A stretch of DNA of 52,649 bases from Mycobacterium sp. shizuoka-1 (GCF_002723835.1 NZ_BEWG01000070.1:16387-69035); one strand, 5' to 3'. Shown: positions 1 through 10,033, counted from the stretch's first letter. Numbers and translations: made by a program. The notes: generated from the sequence alone by a model not told the origin.

Positions 1-670
1 GCCGGCCCGACGCCCCCAGTAGGCGTCGGGCGGTCATCGGCGCATGGGCGCCCTTGACGTGAACCAGTTCGGGATCGGCGAGATCGACGATGTCCGCCAC
101 CAGATTTGCGGTGGATTCGCTGACCATCACCCCGCCGGGCGGGGCGACCGACTCCATCCGCTGCGCGAGCCCCACCTGTTCACCGACCGCGGTGTAACTT
201 GTTGGGCTCGACGTGATGTCACCGGTGATCACCTGGCCCGAGTTCAGGCCGACCCGCAGCTGAAACGGCAGCCCGTCGACCCGCTCGATCTCGGCGGCCA
301 GCTCCCGCGCCTGCTTCTGCATGTCCAACGCCGCCAGGCAGGCGCGCAGCGCATGGTCTTCGAGGGCCGCGGGTGCACCGAAGACCGCCATGATGCCGTC
401 GCCGGTGAATTTGTCGACGGTTCCGCCGTAGCGGGTCACCACCGCGGTGGCCCGCAGGACCAGGCCGGTCATGATCTCTCGCAGCCGCTCGGCCCCCAGC
501 GCCGCGGCGATGTCCATGGACCGCACCACATCGGCGAACAGCACCGTGACCTGCTTGTACTCGGCAGGCAGATCGGCGTCGATCAGTGGTGCACCGCACG
601 AGTCGCAGAATCGTGCGCCGGCGCGCGGGTGGGCGCCGCATGATCGGCACGTCGTCGATTCGACCCCCAC
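1..670 (-). CDS. Class III adenylate/guanylate cyclase with N-terminal zinc ribbon (3' end outside window)
   Basis: The reverse strand reads from a GTG at 670 without a stop to the left edge, so about 223 N-terminal residues are present. Residues 8-27 hold two CxxC pairs (TCRSCG and FCDSCG), a zinc ribbon. A class III cyclase catalytic domain follows: VLFADVVRSMD carries the first metal aspartate and KFTGDGIMAVFG the second metal aspartate loop, followed by QLRVGLNSG. Known relatives with this zinc-ribbon/cyclase layout often continue into AAA/ATPase or TPR regulatory modules, but that part is off the window. It would make cAMP (or cGMP) from the nucleotide triphosphate in the cytoplasm. An out-of-frame ATG-type ORF covers the same stretch and is a shadow. 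Confidence 0.8.
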   Translation of the reverse strand, partial: MGVESTTCRSCGAHPRAGARFCDSCGAPLIDADLPAEYKQVTVLFADVVRSMDIAAALGAERLREIMTGLVLRATAVVTRYGGTVDKFTGDGIMAVFGAPAALEDHALRACLAALDMQKQARELAAEIERVDGLPFQLRVGLNSGQVITGDITSSPTSYTAVGEQVGLAQRMESVAPPGGVMVSESTANLVADIVDLADPELVHVKGAHAPMTARRLLGASGR

Positions 671-707
671 TCAACGAGAATAGGCGGGTGCGCGCCGTGC
701 CGACGGC

Positions 708-1214
708 TTATCGGACGCCGGAGGCCACCACTCGCCAGGCCGCCAGCTTGTCGGCATAGGCCATGGTGTGGGCCGGACTCGTCGACGGCAGCCGGTGCCC
801 GCGCACGGGCAGGTCGAGGTTTAGCCTGGTGAAGTTTGCTTCGGCGGCTGCGCCGTTGAAGTACACCTCTTCGACGTGACGCTGGGCGGCGAAGAATGCG
901 CCGAAGTCGTTGGCCACCATGCTGTCCGGTTCGATTGCGGAGTCCAGGCTGCCGACCCGTCTGCAGTGCTTGAGCACGTCCCAGACAGCGATGCCGTGCC
1001 GGTTGAGGACCGCGATCCGCTGGTCGTACGGCGCGTCGGGGGTGCCGCCGAACAGGTCGGCGATGATGCGCCAGAACGCATTTCGGGGGTTGCCGTAGTA
1101 CTGCCCGCCGGCCAGCGACAGCGCGCTGGGCATGTTGCCGAGGATCAGCACCCGTGCAGTCGGCGAGCCGATCGGCGGCAGACCGTGCAGCAGCGGGGAT
1201 CGTGGCATCGGCAC
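708..1214 (-). CDS. DNA-deoxyinosine (hypoxanthine-DNA) glycosylase, UDG superfamily family 6
   Basis: 168 aa. The N-terminal GNMPSALSL loop followed by [11 protein letters not shown] matches the hypoxanthine-DNA glycosylase branch of the uracil-DNA glycosylase fold; the C-terminal PSTSPAHTM segment corresponds to the family's SxSPA motif. The enzyme excises hypoxanthine produced by adenine deamination and starts base excision repair. Two ATGs (1214 and 1208) are possible starts. It is divergent from the cyclase at 1235, leaving about 20 bp between starts, so the promoters must overlap each other or the coding sequences. It is flanked on both sides by cyclase genes, with no visible functional link. 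Confidence 0.82.
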   Translation of the reverse strand: MPMPRSPLLHGLPPIGSPTARVLILGNMPSALSLAGGQYYGNPRNAFWRIIADLFGGTPDAPYDQRIAVLNRHGIAVWDVLKHCRRVGSLDSAIEPDSMVANDFGAFFAAQRHVEEVYFNGAAAEANFTRLNLDLPVRGHRLPSTSPAHTMAYADKLAAWRVVASGVR

Positions 1215-1234
1215 CGACGGTATACGTTGGGTCG

Positions 1235-2359
1235 GTGACCGACGCCGTCGACCCGGAGACTGCTGGGCTGCTCGACGGGTTGACGGGCGACGCCCGCGCC
1301 CAGCGTGCCGAGCTGATCGTCTGGCTGCTCGAGCAGGGCATCACCGTCGAGGAGATCCGGGCTTCGTTCGCGCCGATGCTGCTGCCCGGACGCCGGATTT
1401 TCGGTGACGACGGCACCCGCCTGTCAGCCCGCCAGATCAGTGAGAGCACCGGTTTGGACATCGATCTGCTCACCCGCTTCCAACGTGCCAGCGGGCTGTC
1501 GACCGTCGACGACCCGGACGCGGCGGTGTTCCTGCGCCCCGACGCCGAGACGGCGGTGCACATCAAGCGTTTTCTCGATCTCGGTATCGACGCCGATCAG
1601 CTGCTCACGGTGGTCCGATTGCTGGCCGAAGGGCTTTCGCACGCGGCCGAGGCGATGCGCTACACCGCGGTGGCGACGACGATGCGACACCCGGGGACGA
1701 CCGAACTCGAGATGGCCCGCGGTGCGAAGGAGCTGGTCGCCGCCGCGGCTCCGCTGCTCGGGCCGATGGTCCAGGACATGCTGGCGCTGCAGCTGCGGCA
1801 CGCGATGGAGACCGAGGCGGTCAACGCCAACGAGCGGGCCGCCGGCGCTCCGCTGCCCGGTGCCCGTCTGGTGGCGGTGGCCTTCGCCGACCTCGTCGGG
1901 TTCACCAGGCTCGGCGAGATCGTTCCGCCCGAGGAGCTCGAGCAACTCGCCAACCGGCTGGGCGACGCCGCCCGCGACGTCGCGGTGCGACCGGTGCGGT
2001 TCGTCAAGACCATCGGGGACGCGGTGATGCTGGTGTCGACGAATGCGTCGGCGCTGCTCGATGCGATGTTGACCCTCGTGGAGGCCACCGAGGCGGACGA
2101 GGCGCTGCCGCAGCTGCGGGTGGGCGTTTCCTACGGGCCGGCGGTGAGCCGCGCCGGCGACTGGTTCGGCAGCCCGGTCAACCTGGCCAGCCGGGTCACC
2201 TCGGCAGCCCGCCCGGGTTCGGTGCTGGTGTCCGAGGCGGCTCGGGAGGCGATCGGTGACGACGATTCCTTCCGGTGGTCGTTTGCCCGGGCACGCCACC
2301 TCAAGGGCATCGAGGACGAGGTCAAGCTCTTTCGCGCCCGTCGCTCCGAAAACCCCTGA
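1235..2359 (+). CDS. Adenylyl cyclase with N-terminal autoinhibitory domain (Rv1264-type pH-sensing cyclase)
   Basis: The open frame begins at 1154, but GTG at 1235 ([13 protein letters not shown]) gives 374 aa and an N-terminus like Rv1264, so I chose it. Residues 1 to about 190 form the helical regulatory domain ([32 protein letters not shown]). The C-terminal catalytic domain has [14 protein letters not shown] (metal Asp), [11 protein letters not shown] (second metal Asp and substrate Lys) and [17 protein letters not shown] (transition-state region). In M. tuberculosis the homologue is a holoenzyme whose N-terminal domain inhibits cyclase activity at neutral pH and releases it under acid. 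Pairing with another cyclase 560 bp away is notable. Confidence 0.9.
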   Translation: MTDAVDPETAGLLDGLTGDARAQRAELIVWLLEQGITVEEIRASFAPMLLPGRRIFGDDGTRLSARQISESTGLDIDLLTRFQRASGLSTVDDPDAAVFLRPDAETAVHIKRFLDLGIDADQLLTVVRLLAEGLSHAAEAMRYTAVATTMRHPGTTELEMARGAKELVAAAAPLLGPMVQDMLALQLRHAMETEAVNANERAAGAPLPGARLVAVAFADLVGFTRLGEIVPPEELEQLANRLGDAARDVAVRPVRFVKTIGDAVMLVSTNASALLDAMLTLVEATEADEALPQLRVGVSYGPAVSRAGDWFGSPVNLASRVTSAARPGSVLVSEAAREAIGDDDSFRWSFARARHLKGIEDEVKLFRARRSENP

Positions 2360-2523
2360 GCGGTCGGGGTTTCAGCGCTGATCGTGGCACCAGATGACGG
2401 TGTCGACGTCGCCGACCATGAGCTGGGGATCGTCCGAACACGGTCCGTGTCGCCGGACCTGAGGAGAACCGCCGCCACTTGCTGAACACCGTTCACCCTC
2501 AGCGAAGGACCGCTGACATACGG

Positions 2524-2550
2524 TGTAATGGTGTAATCATGTAATACATG
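2524..2550 (+). promoter_or_regulatory. Triple TGTAAT octamer repeat merging with a CATGTA/TACATG palindrome over the start codon
   Basis: TGTAAT occurs at 2524, 2532 and 2540, an exact 8-bp period. The last copy is part of CATGTA-A-TACATG (2538-2550), whose final ATG is the start codon at 2548. Another TACATG lies at 2561-2566. TGTAAT is one base from the TATAAT -10 consensus, and no Shine-Dalgarno is visible, so this may be both a -10 element for a leaderless mRNA and an operator for the encoded ribbon-helix-helix-like protein (inference). Confidence 0.5.
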
Positions 2551-3117
2551 AAACATCAGTACATGCATCGTCGGCCCGGTCGCCCCGGCGGGTGGCAGCA
2601 GGCCGACCAGCCCGACGCGTCCGATGCCGGCGAATGGTTCGCCGGCCGACTTCCCGACGGCTGGTTCGTCGGTGACCCCACGGTCATCGTCGACCGGGAA
2701 GAGATCACCGTCATCGGGCGGCTGCCGGAACCCACCGACACGCCGGCCAGCGAGGCGCGTGCGTCGGGCCGGGCGTCGCGGTTCCGGGAGGACACCCGGT
2801 CCGATCGGATTCGGATCGCTGAGGAAGCTCAAGACAAGTACGGCCGCAAGGTGTCCTGGGGAGTGGAGGTCGGTGACCCGGCGAATCCCGAGCGAATCCT
2901 GTTCACCCACATCGCCGTTCCGGTGATGACCAGACTCAAGCAACCCGAGCGGCAGGTGCTCGACACGTTGGTCGACGCCGGTGTCGCGCGGTCCCGGTCG
3001 GACGCGCTCGCCTGGAGCGTGCGTTTGGTCGGCGAACACGCCGAAGAGTGGTTGGCCAAGTTGCGTTCGGCGATGAGCGAGGTCGACAACCTGCGTGCCG
3101 AGGGGCCCGGTCTGTAG
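2548..3117 (+). CDS. Actinobacterial protein of unknown function with a C-terminal ribbon-helix-helix-like segment
   Basis: 189 aa. The N-terminal part contains a predicted beta region (WFVGDPTVIVDREEITVIG, LPEPTDTPASEARASG) followed by a charged helix with RFREDTRSDRIRIAEEA and KVSWGVEVGD. The C-terminal part, about residues 125-175, reads as strand (PVMTRLK), helix (PERQVLDTLVDAGVA) and helix (SRSDALAWSVRLVGEH), the order expected of a ribbon-helix-helix DNA-binding fold. I know similar sequences as conserved actinobacterial hypotheticals with no assigned role. The start is ATG 2548 in a leaderless-looking context; ATG 2563 is the alternative. DNA binding and autoregulation through the repeats at 2524-2550 are inference. 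Confidence 0.75.
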   Translation: MKHQYMHRRPGRPGGWQQADQPDASDAGEWFAGRLPDGWFVGDPTVIVDREEITVIGRLPEPTDTPASEARASGRASRFREDTRSDRIRIAEEAQDKYGRKVSWGVEVGDPANPERILFTHIAVPVMTRLKQPERQVLDTLVDAGVARSRSDALAWSVRLVGEHAEEWLAKLRSAMSEVDNLRAEGPGL

Positions 3118-3131
3118 CCCGACCCGGAAAT

Positions 3132-3149
3132 GCAGTAGCGCACTACTGC
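3132..3149. terminator. Short perfect inverted repeat in the 2548-3117 / 3214 gene gap
   Basis: GCAGTAG (3132-3138), loop CGCA, CTACTGC (3143-3149), flanked by AAA upstream and TTT downstream. It sits 15 bp after a stop codon and could be a small terminator or an operator for the PE-PPE gene. Confidence 0.4.
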
Positions 3150-3213
3150 TTTGCGCCACTTCCACCCGAGCGATAGTTCTGCCTGAGAGCTGCTTCGGGG
3201 GGAGGGGCCGGCT

Positions 3214-4542
3214 GTGTTCAGTAGTCGACAGTGCGCGCGCAGAGGGTCGTCGGCAGTGTTCGCCGCCGTCGTTGCGGCCGTACTCGGTGTGATCGGGGTA
3301 TCGGTGGCGCAGCCGGTGCGGGCGGCGACGGCGATCGTTCTCGGGACCACGTTCATCCCTGATTCGGCGCAGCCGAAATATGTCCGCGGCGCCATGGAAT
3401 TCTTCGTCAAACCGACCACGTTGTGTGGCACGCAGCCGTGCACGGTCGCTCCGGTGCGGACTCCAGAACAGTTTTGGCCGCTGTCGGGCTGGCGGGACAT
3501 GACGATCGATCAGTCGATTTCACGCGGTCTCGATATCGTCGACGATGCTCTGCTGCACCATCTTTCCGCCGACTCCGAGCCGGTCGTGGTCTTCGGTGAT
3601 TCACAGAGCTCGACCATCCTGTCGCTGGAGAAGGACCGCCTGTCGGCATTGTCGGACGCCCAGAAGAAGCGGCTGGTCTTCGTGCTGGTGGCAAACCCGA
3701 ACCGACCCAACGGCGGTCTGCTCGAGCGCATCGCACCGTTCACCATCCCGGTCATCGGTCTCTCCGGCAGTGGCGCCACCGCAACCGATGCCGGTATCAA
3801 GACGATCGACATCGCCTGCCAATACGATGGAATCGCCGACTTCCCGCGATATCCGCTGAATGTGTTCGCGATGCTGAACCTGGTTGCCGGTGCCGCGATT
3901 CACAGCAGCTACATCACCGGGCCGGTCGGATACACCGAGCAGGAACTCGACAGCGCCAATCAGTCACCGGCCAATCAGCAGATCTACGGCGACACCGTGT
4001 ACATCACGATCCCGGCCAAGCACCTTCCGCTGGTGGTCCCGCTGCGGTCGTTCGGCAAATGGAGCGGTCTGTCGATGCTCACCACACCGCTGGCCGATCT
4101 GATCGAGCCGACGCTGCGGGTTCTCGTCGAACTCGGCTACGACCGCAGCGTGCCGTACGGCCGGCCGGCCAAGTTCGGGCTGTTCCCCGACATCGACCCG
4201 GCCACAGTCGCTTTCGATCTGGTCTCGGCCGTGCGCAGCGGCGTCGACGCCGCCCTCCGCGATATCGGGGTGGCCACGCCCGCGGCGGCGCCGCCGGTCG
4301 GGGCCGTCCCGGCGGTCAGCGCCCCAGCCAGGGCATCGGCCGTCCGGGTACCGGCGGGCATCCGCGCGACCGGGCGCTCGCCGCGTACGGTGCGCAAGGG
4401 CACGCCGACCGGGGCCCCGAAGGCCACAGACCCGACCGGGGCCCGGCCGTCGGGGGTCGGTTCCTCCGGTCGCCGACACGTGCGCTCCCACGGCGGCCGC
4501 CCAGTCCCGAGCCGGGCGGGCGCCGGCGGCGCGGACAGCTAG
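3214..4542 (+). CDS. Secreted PE-PPE-domain (PF08237-type) serine esterase
   Basis: 442 aa from GTG 3214, which follows a very strong purine tract (GGGGGGAGGGG at about 3197-3207). Residues 1-38 form a signal peptide (basic start, hydrophobic core, [10 protein letters not shown] cleavage region). The mature part has the alpha/beta-hydrolase layout of the PE-PPE C-terminal domain: LGTTFIP near the start, the nucleophile motif GDSQS with Ser130, and [12 protein letters not shown] towards the middle. The last roughly 90 residues are a low-complexity Pro/Ala/Arg/Gly tail that may attach to the envelope. The gene has its own signal peptide and no PE or PPE N-terminal domain. Family members hydrolyse short-chain esters and some are implicated in mycobacterial glycolipid acyl transfer; the substrate here is unknown. 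Its stop shares CTAG with the convergent ABC gene. Confidence 0.88.
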   Translation: MFSSRQCARRGSSAVFAAVVAAVLGVIGVSVAQPVRAATAIVLGTTFIPDSAQPKYVRGAMEFFVKPTTLCGTQPCTVAPVRTPEQFWPLSGWRDMTIDQSISRGLDIVDDALLHHLSADSEPVVVFGDSQSSTILSLEKDRLSALSDAQKKRLVFVLVANPNRPNGGLLERIAPFTIPVIGLSGSGATATDAGIKTIDIACQYDGIADFPRYPLNVFAMLNLVAGAAIHSSYITGPVGYTEQELDSANQSPANQQIYGDTVYITIPAKHLPLVVPLRSFGKWSGLSMLTTPLADLIEPTLRVLVELGYDRSVPYGRPAKFGLFPDIDPATVAFDLVSAVRSGVDAALRDIGVATPAAAPPVGAVPAVSAPARASAVRVPAGIRATGRSPRTVRKGTPTGAPKATDPTGARPSGVGSSGRRHVRSHGGRPVPSRAGAGGADS

Positions 4543-6446
4543 GCCTGGGTCATCGCGTAATAGCGCCCGCGGCGCGCGAGCAACTCCGCGTGGCTTCCTG
4601 TCTCGACGATCCGACCAGCCTCCATCACCAGGATGTTGTCGGCGTCGCGGATCGTCGAGAGGCGGTGGGCGATGATGAAACTGGTTCGTTCCCGGCGCAA
4701 TTCGGTCATCGCGTGCTGGATTAGCAGTTCGGTCCTGGTGTCCACCGAACTGGTCGCCTCGTCGAGGATCAGCAGCTGGGGACGGGCCAGGAAGGCCCGG
4801 GCGATGGTGATCAACTGCTTCTCGCCGGCGCTGATGTTGCCGCCGTCGTCGCTGACTCTGGTCTGATAGCCGTCAGGCAGGGTGTGGACGAACCGGTCGA
4901 CGTAGGCCGCCTGCGCCGCCTCGATCACTTCGTCCTCTGTCGCGTCCGGTTTGCCGTAGGCGATGTTCTCGGCGATGGTGCCGCCGAACAGCCAGGTGTC
5001 CTGGAGCACCATGCCGATCCGCGCGCGCAGCGACTCCCGGCTGACATCGGTGATGTCGATTCCGTCGAGCGTGATCCGCCCGGAGTCCACGTCGTAGAAC
5101 CGCATCAACAGGTTGACCAAGGTGGTCTTGCCGGCGCCGGTCGGTCCGACGATGGCCACCGTGGCGCCCGGTTCGGCGACCAGCGACAGGTCTTCGATCA
5201 CGGGCGTCCCGGGTAGGTAGCTGAACCAGACGTTCTGGAACTCGACCCGCCCGCGGGCATCGCCGGGAACGGCGTGTGGTGCGTCCGGAGATTCTTCGGG
5301 TTCGTCGAGGAAGTCGAAAACCCGTTCCGCGCTGGCCACCCCAGACTGCAGCGAGTTGTACATGCCGGCCACCTGGGTCAGCGGCTGGTTGAACTGGCGG
5401 ACGTACTGGATGAAGGCCTGGATACTGCCGAGTGTGATCTGGCCGGTGGCGACCTGGTAGCCGCCGACCACCGCCACCGCGACATAGCTGAGGTTGCCGA
5501 TGAACGTCGTCGCCGGGGACACCAGCCCGGAGAGGAACTGTGCGCCGAAACTGGCGTGATAGACGTCGTCGTTGAAGTCGCGGAACTTCTGCTGGGCGGC
5601 GGCGCGATGTCCGAACGTCTTGACCACGGTGAAGCCGCTGTAGGTCTCTTCGATGTGCGCGTTGAGCCGGCCGGTGTTGGTCCACTGCGCGACGAACATC
5701 CGCTGCGACCGTCGCGCGATCACCCGAGTCGCCCACAGCGACAACGGAACCGTCGCCACGGTGATCAACGCGAGTAGAGGTGAGATGCTCAGCATCATCG
5801 CCAGGACCGCCACCACGGTCAGCACCGACGTCAGCAGCTGACTGATCGTCAGCGACACCGACGACTGAATGTTGTCCACGTCGTTGGTGACCCGGCTCAA
5901 CAGCTCGCCACGCTGGCGGGAGTCGAAGTAGGACAATGGCAGCCGGTGAACCTTGTCCTCGACTTCGGCGCGGAGCGCGGTGACGGTGCGTTGCACGATC
6001 ACGTTGAGCAGCCGAGCTTGGCCCCAGACCAACAGTGCGGCAACGATGTACAGTCCCAGCGCGAGCAGCAGCGTGTGGCCCACCGCGGTGAAGTCGACAC
6101 CGCGGCCGGGCACCACGTTCGTTCCCGACAGCAGGTCGGCGAAAGTGTTGTCGCCGCGGGCTCGGGCGGCGGCGACGGCCTGTTCCTTGGTGATGCCGGC
6201 TGGCAACTGCCTGCCGAGGATGCCGTTGAACAACAGATCGGTGGCGTGCCCGAGGATGCGGGGACCGATGACGCCCAAGGCGATTCCGGCGACCGACAAC
6301 GCGATCACCGCCGCCGTCGGCCACCGTTGCGGCGTGAGTCGGCGGAGCAACCGGAGCGCGGATCCGGTGAAGTCGCGCGAGCGGGCCTGCCGGGGGTCCT
6401 GGGCCAGCGTGCGCATCCCGCCGCCGCGCATCGCCGGACCGGTCAC
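4539..6446 (-). CDS. ABC exporter half-transporter, TMD-NBD (Rv1272c-type)
   Basis: 635 aa from GTG 6446, overlapping the stop of the upstream gene as GTGA; a much longer open frame reaching 6968 reads through the neighbour out of frame and was discarded. The N-terminal half is a six-helix exporter domain beginning about residue 40 ([19 protein letters not shown]) with an insertion carrying [19 protein letters not shown]. The C-terminal ATPase has Walker [10 protein letters not shown], a Q-loop LQDTWLFGG, an ABC signature NISAGEKQL in which S-A-G-E-K replaces the usual SGGQ, Walker [13 protein letters not shown] and the H-loop IAHRLST. It pairs with the next gene as a heterodimeric exporter of lipids or drugs; the degenerate signature suggests that one ATP site is non-canonical. 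Confidence 0.9.
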   Translation of the reverse strand: MTGPAMRGGGMRTLAQDPRQARSRDFTGSALRLLRRLTPQRWPTAAVIALSVAGIALGVIGPRILGHATDLLFNGILGRQLPAGITKEQAVAAARARGDNTFADLLSGTNVVPGRGVDFTAVGHTLLLALGLYIVAALLVWGQARLLNVIVQRTVTALRAEVEDKVHRLPLSYFDSRQRGELLSRVTNDVDNIQSSVSLTISQLLTSVLTVVAVLAMMLSISPLLALITVATVPLSLWATRVIARRSQRMFVAQWTNTGRLNAHIEETYSGFTVVKTFGHRAAAQQKFRDFNDDVYHASFGAQFLSGLVSPATTFIGNLSYVAVAVVGGYQVATGQITLGSIQAFIQYVRQFNQPLTQVAGMYNSLQSGVASAERVFDFLDEPEESPDAPHAVPGDARGRVEFQNVWFSYLPGTPVIEDLSLVAEPGATVAIVGPTGAGKTTLVNLLMRFYDVDSGRITLDGIDITDVSRESLRARIGMVLQDTWLFGGTIAENIAYGKPDATEDEVIEAAQAAYVDRFVHTLPDGYQTRVSDDGGNISAGEKQLITIARAFLARPQLLILDEATSSVDTRTELLIQHAMTELRRERTSFIIAHRLSTIRDADNILVMEAGRIVETGSHAELLARRGRYYAMTQA

Positions 6447-8191
6447 GGCGTGCCCCCGACCCCGACGGATTGGGAATCGGCGAACTCGCGATAGGTGTCG
6501 CATTCGGCCAGCAGCTCGTCGTGGGTGCCTGCGCCGACCACCCGGCCACCGTCGATCACCACGATGTTGTCGGCCTGCATCACCGTCGAAATGCGTTGGG
6601 AAACAATGATCACGGTCGCGTCTGCGGAGACCTCTGCAAGTGCGGCGCGCACCCGCGCATCGGTGTGGACGTCCAGTGCCGAGAACGCGTCGTCGAACAG
6701 GTAGATGGCCGGGTGCCGGACCACCGCCCGGGCGATCGCCAGCCGCTGGCGCTGGCCGCCGGAGAAGTTGATGCCGCCCTGGGCCACCCGCATGTTCAGC
6801 CCGTCGCGGTGGGCCCGCACGAAGTCGTCGGCGGCGGCCACCTGCAGCGCCGACCAGATGTCGTCGTCGCTGACGAGCTGTCCCGGCGCCGCACCCATCC
6901 GCACGTTCTCGGCGACGGTGCCGGAGAACAGATAGCCCCGCTGCGGGACCAGGCCCAGCGTCGACCACAGGGTTTCGGGGTCGTAGTCGCGGACGTCGAC
7001 GCCATCGACCCGAACCGCGCCGTCGGTGACGTCATAGAGCCGGCAGATCAGCGCGATCAGCGTCGACTTGCCGGAACCGGTGCTGCCGACGATCGCGGTC
7101 GTCGTCCCGGGCTCGGCGGTGAACGACACGCCCTCCAGGACCGGGCGCTGGGCCCCTGGGTAGCAGAACGTCGCGGCGTCCAGAGCGACGACACCGCGCG
7201 CGGGGCCGTCGGGACGCTGCGGCGCCGCCGGAGGGCCGATCGCGGTCTGGGTGCCCAGCACCTCGGTGATCCGCTCGGCGCACACCGCCGCGCGGGGCAG
7301 CATCACCAGGATGAGGGTGGCCATCAACACCGCCATCAGGATCTGCATGAAATAGGACAGGAACGCGATCAGCGAGCCGACCTGCATGTGCCCGGTGTCG
7401 ATCCGCAGGCCGCCGAACCAGATCAGCGCGACGCTGGAGATGTTGATCGTCAGCGTGGTGACCGGCAGCATCAGCGCCTGCCAGCGTCCGGCGGCCAGCG
7501 CGGTGTCGGAGACCGCCCGGTTGGCGACCGCGAACCGGTTGCGCTCGAAGGACTCGCGGGCGAAGGCCCGGATCACCCGGATACCGGAGAGCTGTTCGCG
7601 CATCACCCGGTTGATGCCGTCGATGAGGCGTTGCATCCCGCGGAAGATGGGCAGCATCCGCGTCACGATCCAGTAGTTGGAACCGGCCAGCACCGGAACG
7701 CTGACCAGTAGCAGCCAGGCCAGCCCGGCGTCCTGGTGGATCGCCATGATGATGCCGCCGACGCACATGATGGGCGCGGTCACCAGCACGGTGGTGGTCA
7801 TCTGGATCAGCACCTGGATCTGCTGGACGTCGTTGGTGGTCCGGGTCAGCAGCGACGGCGCACCGAAGCGCGCCGTCTCGCGTTCGGAGAACGTGGTGAC
7901 GTGGTGGAACATCGCCGAGCGCAGGTCGCGGCCGAACCCCATGCCGGTGCGCGAACCGAAATAGACCGCGCCGACCGCACACACCACCTGCAGTCCGGTC
8001 ACGGCCAGCATGACCAGGCCCAATTCGGCGATCAGGCCGGTGTCGCCCTTGGCCACACCGTCGTCGATGATCGCGGCATTGACGGTGGGCAGATATAAGG
8101 ACGCCAGTGTGCTGATGGTCTGCAGCGCCATCACCGCCGCGACCAGCCACCGGTACGGCCGGACATACTGTCGCAGCAGTCCCAGGAGCAT
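6443..8191 (-). CDS. ABC exporter half-transporter, TMD-NBD (Rv1273c-type)
   Basis: ATG at 8191 ([15 protein letters not shown]) gives 582 aa, matching the length I remember for Rv1273c; the open frame runs to 8275 but the extra 28 residues do not look like a transporter N-terminus. The six-helix membrane domain ([27 protein letters not shown]) is followed by an ATPase with Walker [11 protein letters not shown]-loop [10 protein letters not shown], signature NFSGGQRQR, Walker [12 protein letters not shown] and switch VSQRIST. It is first in a two-gene operon with a four-base GTGA overlap, which implies coupled translation of the two half-transporters. The catalytic base after Walker B is Asp rather than the usual Glu (DDAFSALD), so this site may be the degenerate one. 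Confidence 0.9.
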   Translation of the reverse strand: MLLGLLRQYVRPYRWLVAAVMALQTISTLASLYLPTVNAAIIDDGVAKGDTGLIAELGLVMLAVTGLQVVCAVGAVYFGSRTGMGFGRDLRSAMFHHVTTFSERETARFGAPSLLTRTTNDVQQIQVLIQMTTTVLVTAPIMCVGGIIMAIHQDAGLAWLLLVSVPVLAGSNYWIVTRMLPIFRGMQRLIDGINRVMREQLSGIRVIRAFARESFERNRFAVANRAVSDTALAAGRWQALMLPVTTLTINISSVALIWFGGLRIDTGHMQVGSLIAFLSYFMQILMAVLMATLILVMLPRAAVCAERITEVLGTQTAIGPPAAPQRPDGPARGVVALDAATFCYPGAQRPVLEGVSFTAEPGTTTAIVGSTGSGKSTLIALICRLYDVTDGAVRVDGVDVRDYDPETLWSTLGLVPQRGYLFSGTVAENVRMGAAPGQLVSDDDIWSALQVAAADDFVRAHRDGLNMRVAQGGINFSGGQRQRLAIARAVVRHPAIYLFDDAFSALDVHTDARVRAALAEVSADATVIIVSQRISTVMQADNIVVIDGGRVVGAGTHDELLAECDTYREFADSQSVGVGGTP

Positions 8192-8356
8192 GTCGCTACT
8201 GTCGCATACCGACGCGCCGCCATCGGTCTCCACGGGCCGCGCCCTGTCGGCCGCCATCCCGGGAATGTGTGGCAAAGCGGCAGGTCAACCGGCATGTCGG
8301 TGGTTGCGGCAAGGGGTGGCCGCTACAGTGCATGCTGTGACACGCAGCAGGTGCGC

Positions 8357-8926
8357 ATGACAGCGACGCGCAAACTCACGGTGGCCGCGGGGGCCGTGGC
8401 CATCGCCGTGGCGATTCCGGCGCTGGGCGCATGCTCCTCGGACTCGGGGAGCGGCCCGGGTCAGCCGGCACCCACTGCGGCCCCGGCGCCGCAGGCCGGC
8501 AACGCCAAGCACGGCCCGATGTTCCCCGAGTGCGGGGGCATCACCGACCAGACGATGGCCGAGCAGACCCGGGTCACCGGGTTGGTGAACACGGCGAAGA
8601 ACTCGGTGGGCTGCCAATGGCTGGCCGGCGGCGGCATCCTGGGGCCGCACTTCTCCTTCACTTGGTACCGGGGCAGCCCGATCGGGCGTGAACGCAAGAC
8701 CGAGGAGCTGTCGCGGACCAGCGTCGAAGACATCAACATCGAGGGCCACAGCGGATTCATCGCGGTCGGCACCGATCCGACTCTGGGGGACAACCTGTGC
8801 GAGGTCGGCATCCAGTTCGACGACGACTTCATCGAGTGGTCGGTCAGCTTCGCCGAGAAGCCCTTTCCGCCGGCCTGCGACGTGGCCAAGGAACTGACCC
8901 GGCAATCGATCGTGAACGCCAAATGA
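8357..8926 (+). CDS. lprB: Lipoprotein LprB (DUF3558 family)
   Basis: 189 aa from ATG 8357 (MTATRKLTVAAGAVAIA); upstream in-frame residues do not form a signal peptide. The lipobox is LGAC near residue 26, followed by a Ser/Gly/Pro/Ala-rich linker. The mature domain keeps DUF3558 features such as MFPECGGITDQTM, NSVGCQWLAGGG and LCEVGIQF, with paired cysteines likely to form disulfides. It matches M. tuberculosis LprB closely by eye. The stop overlaps lprC as ATGA, so the two lipoproteins are translated together. The function of the family is unknown; export and lipid anchoring to the outer face of the plasma membrane are expected. Confidence 0.92.
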   Translation: MTATRKLTVAAGAVAIAVAIPALGACSSDSGSGPGQPAPTAAPAPQAGNAKHGPMFPECGGITDQTMAEQTRVTGLVNTAKNSVGCQWLAGGGILGPHFSFTWYRGSPIGRERKTEELSRTSVEDINIEGHSGFIAVGTDPTLGDNLCEVGIQFDDDFIEWSVSFAEKPFPPACDVAKELTRQSIVNAK

Positions 8927-9471
8927 GCCCCCGCCGCTCGGCTGCCGCGGTGCTCGCGGTGCTCTCCGCGCTGGCCGTGGTCAGCGGTTGTGCGCGCACG
9001 GTCGACGGAACTGCGGCGAAGTCGGGCTCGGGCACCGTCCCGCGCAATGACAACTCCGCGCAGCAGTACCCGAACCTGCTCAAAGAGTGCGACGTCCTGA
9101 CCACCGACATCCTGGCCAAGACCGTGGGCGCCGATCCGCTCGACATCCAGAGCACGTTCGTCGGCGCGGTCTGCCGCTGGCAGGCCGCCAACCCGGCCGG
9201 TCTGGTCGACATCACCCGGTTCTGGTACGAGCAGGGCAGCCTCGACAACGAGCGGGCGGTCGGCCAGTTCCTGAAGTACCAGATCGAGAACCGCTCGATC
9301 GCCGGTGTGCCGTCGATCGTGATGCGGACATCCGACCCCAACGGCGGCTGCGGGGTGGCCTCTGATGCGGGCGGCGTCGTCGGATGGTGGGTCAACCCGC
9401 AGGCGCCGGGTATCGACGCGTGCGGGCAGGCGATCAAGCTGATGGAGCTGACGCTCGCCACGAACTCCTAG
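8923..9471 (+). CDS. lprC: Lipoprotein LprC (DUF3558 family)
   Basis: 182 aa. The signal peptide MSPRRSAAAVLAVLSALAV is followed by the lipobox VSGC. The mature part shows the same layout as LprB: LLKECDVLTTDILAKTVG, GAVCRWQAANPAG and GGCGVASDAGG, with four cysteines. ATG 8923 sits inside the lprB stop (ATGA). LprB and LprC look like paralogues from an old duplication that stay together in mycobacteria, possibly as a pair on the cell surface. No enzyme motif is visible. Confidence 0.92.
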   Translation: MSPRRSAAAVLAVLSALAVVSGCARTVDGTAAKSGSGTVPRNDNSAQQYPNLLKECDVLTTDILAKTVGADPLDIQSTFVGAVCRWQAANPAGLVDITRFWYEQGSLDNERAVGQFLKYQIENRSIAGVPSIVMRTSDPNGGCGVASDAGGVVGWWVNPQAPGIDACGQAIKLMELTLATNS

Positions 9472-9477
9472 GCCGGC

Positions 9478-9984
9478 TCAGCGCGGTACGTGGAACGAGG
9501 TCAGTTCGGCGCTGCCCAATTGCAGGCCGGGCCAACCGCCGGGCACGCCCAGCACGGCCATGGCCGACGTCGGGAACTTCATCGAGATGCGCTCGGCGGC
9601 TGCGCGGTCGGACCGGTTCGGTTCGGCCAGGCCGAGCGCCACGTGGCTCACCGTGGGTTCGTGACCGACCACCAGCAGCGTCGCGATCTCGTCGGCGACC
9701 TGGTTGATCTCGTCGATCATCGTTCCCGCGGTGGCGCCGTAGAGCCGCTCGGAGTAGGTCACCGGCGCGTCGATCCCGGTGCGGTCGAGGGTCTGCCGCG
9801 TCCTGGTCGCCGAGGAGCACAGCACCAGGTCGATCGCCGGGAGGTTGGCCCGCAGCCAGTCGCCGGCCAGACCGGCCTCCCGGATACCGCGGGCCGCCAG
9901 CGGCCGGTCGTGGTCGGCCACCCCGCCGGGGTAGTCCGACTTGGCGTGGCGCATCAGTATCAGGGTCCGTTTGGCGGCAGTCAC
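9478..9984 (-). CDS. SixA-family histidine phosphatase (Rv1276c-type)
   Basis: 168 aa from GTG 9984. The N-terminal LILMRHAKSD is the RHG catalytic motif, with the phosphorylated His at about residue 13; CSSATRTRQT carries the second active-site arginine, and LLVVGHEPTVS the second catalytic histidine. This short form fits the SixA branch of the histidine phosphatase superfamily, known in E. coli for dephosphorylating phosphohistidine proteins of the PTS. The substrate in mycobacteria is not known. A TAGCCT -10-like hexamer lies 7 bp before the GTG, so the mRNA is probably leaderless. It faces lprC tail to tail with 6 bp between. Confidence 0.85.
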   Translation of the reverse strand: MTAAKRTLILMRHAKSDYPGGVADHDRPLAARGIREAGLAGDWLRANLPAIDLVLCSSATRTRQTLDRTGIDAPVTYSERLYGATAGTMIDEINQVADEIATLLVVGHEPTVSHVALGLAEPNRSDRAAAERISMKFPTSAMAVLGVPGGWPGLQLGSAELTSFHVPR

Positions 9985-10033
9985 GCACTAAAGGCTAGAA
10001 CGTTCGCGCACATGCCGGTCGAGGTCCGCGGAC

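Noticed and set aside
2360..2523. Short reverse-strand frame ending at about 2378 with several cysteines
   Set aside because: It has no usable ATG or GTG until near its end and no ribosome binding site.
6447..6968. N-terminal extension of the Rv1272c-type ABC gene (809-aa reading)
   Set aside because: It overlaps the ATPase domain of the neighbouring half-transporter in another frame; the GTGA overlap at 6446 gives a normal start.
9997..10006. GAACGTTC near 10000 as a LexA box
   Set aside because: Mycobacterial SOS boxes need four bases between GAAC and GTTC; here there are none, and the RecA-NDp element explains damage control better.
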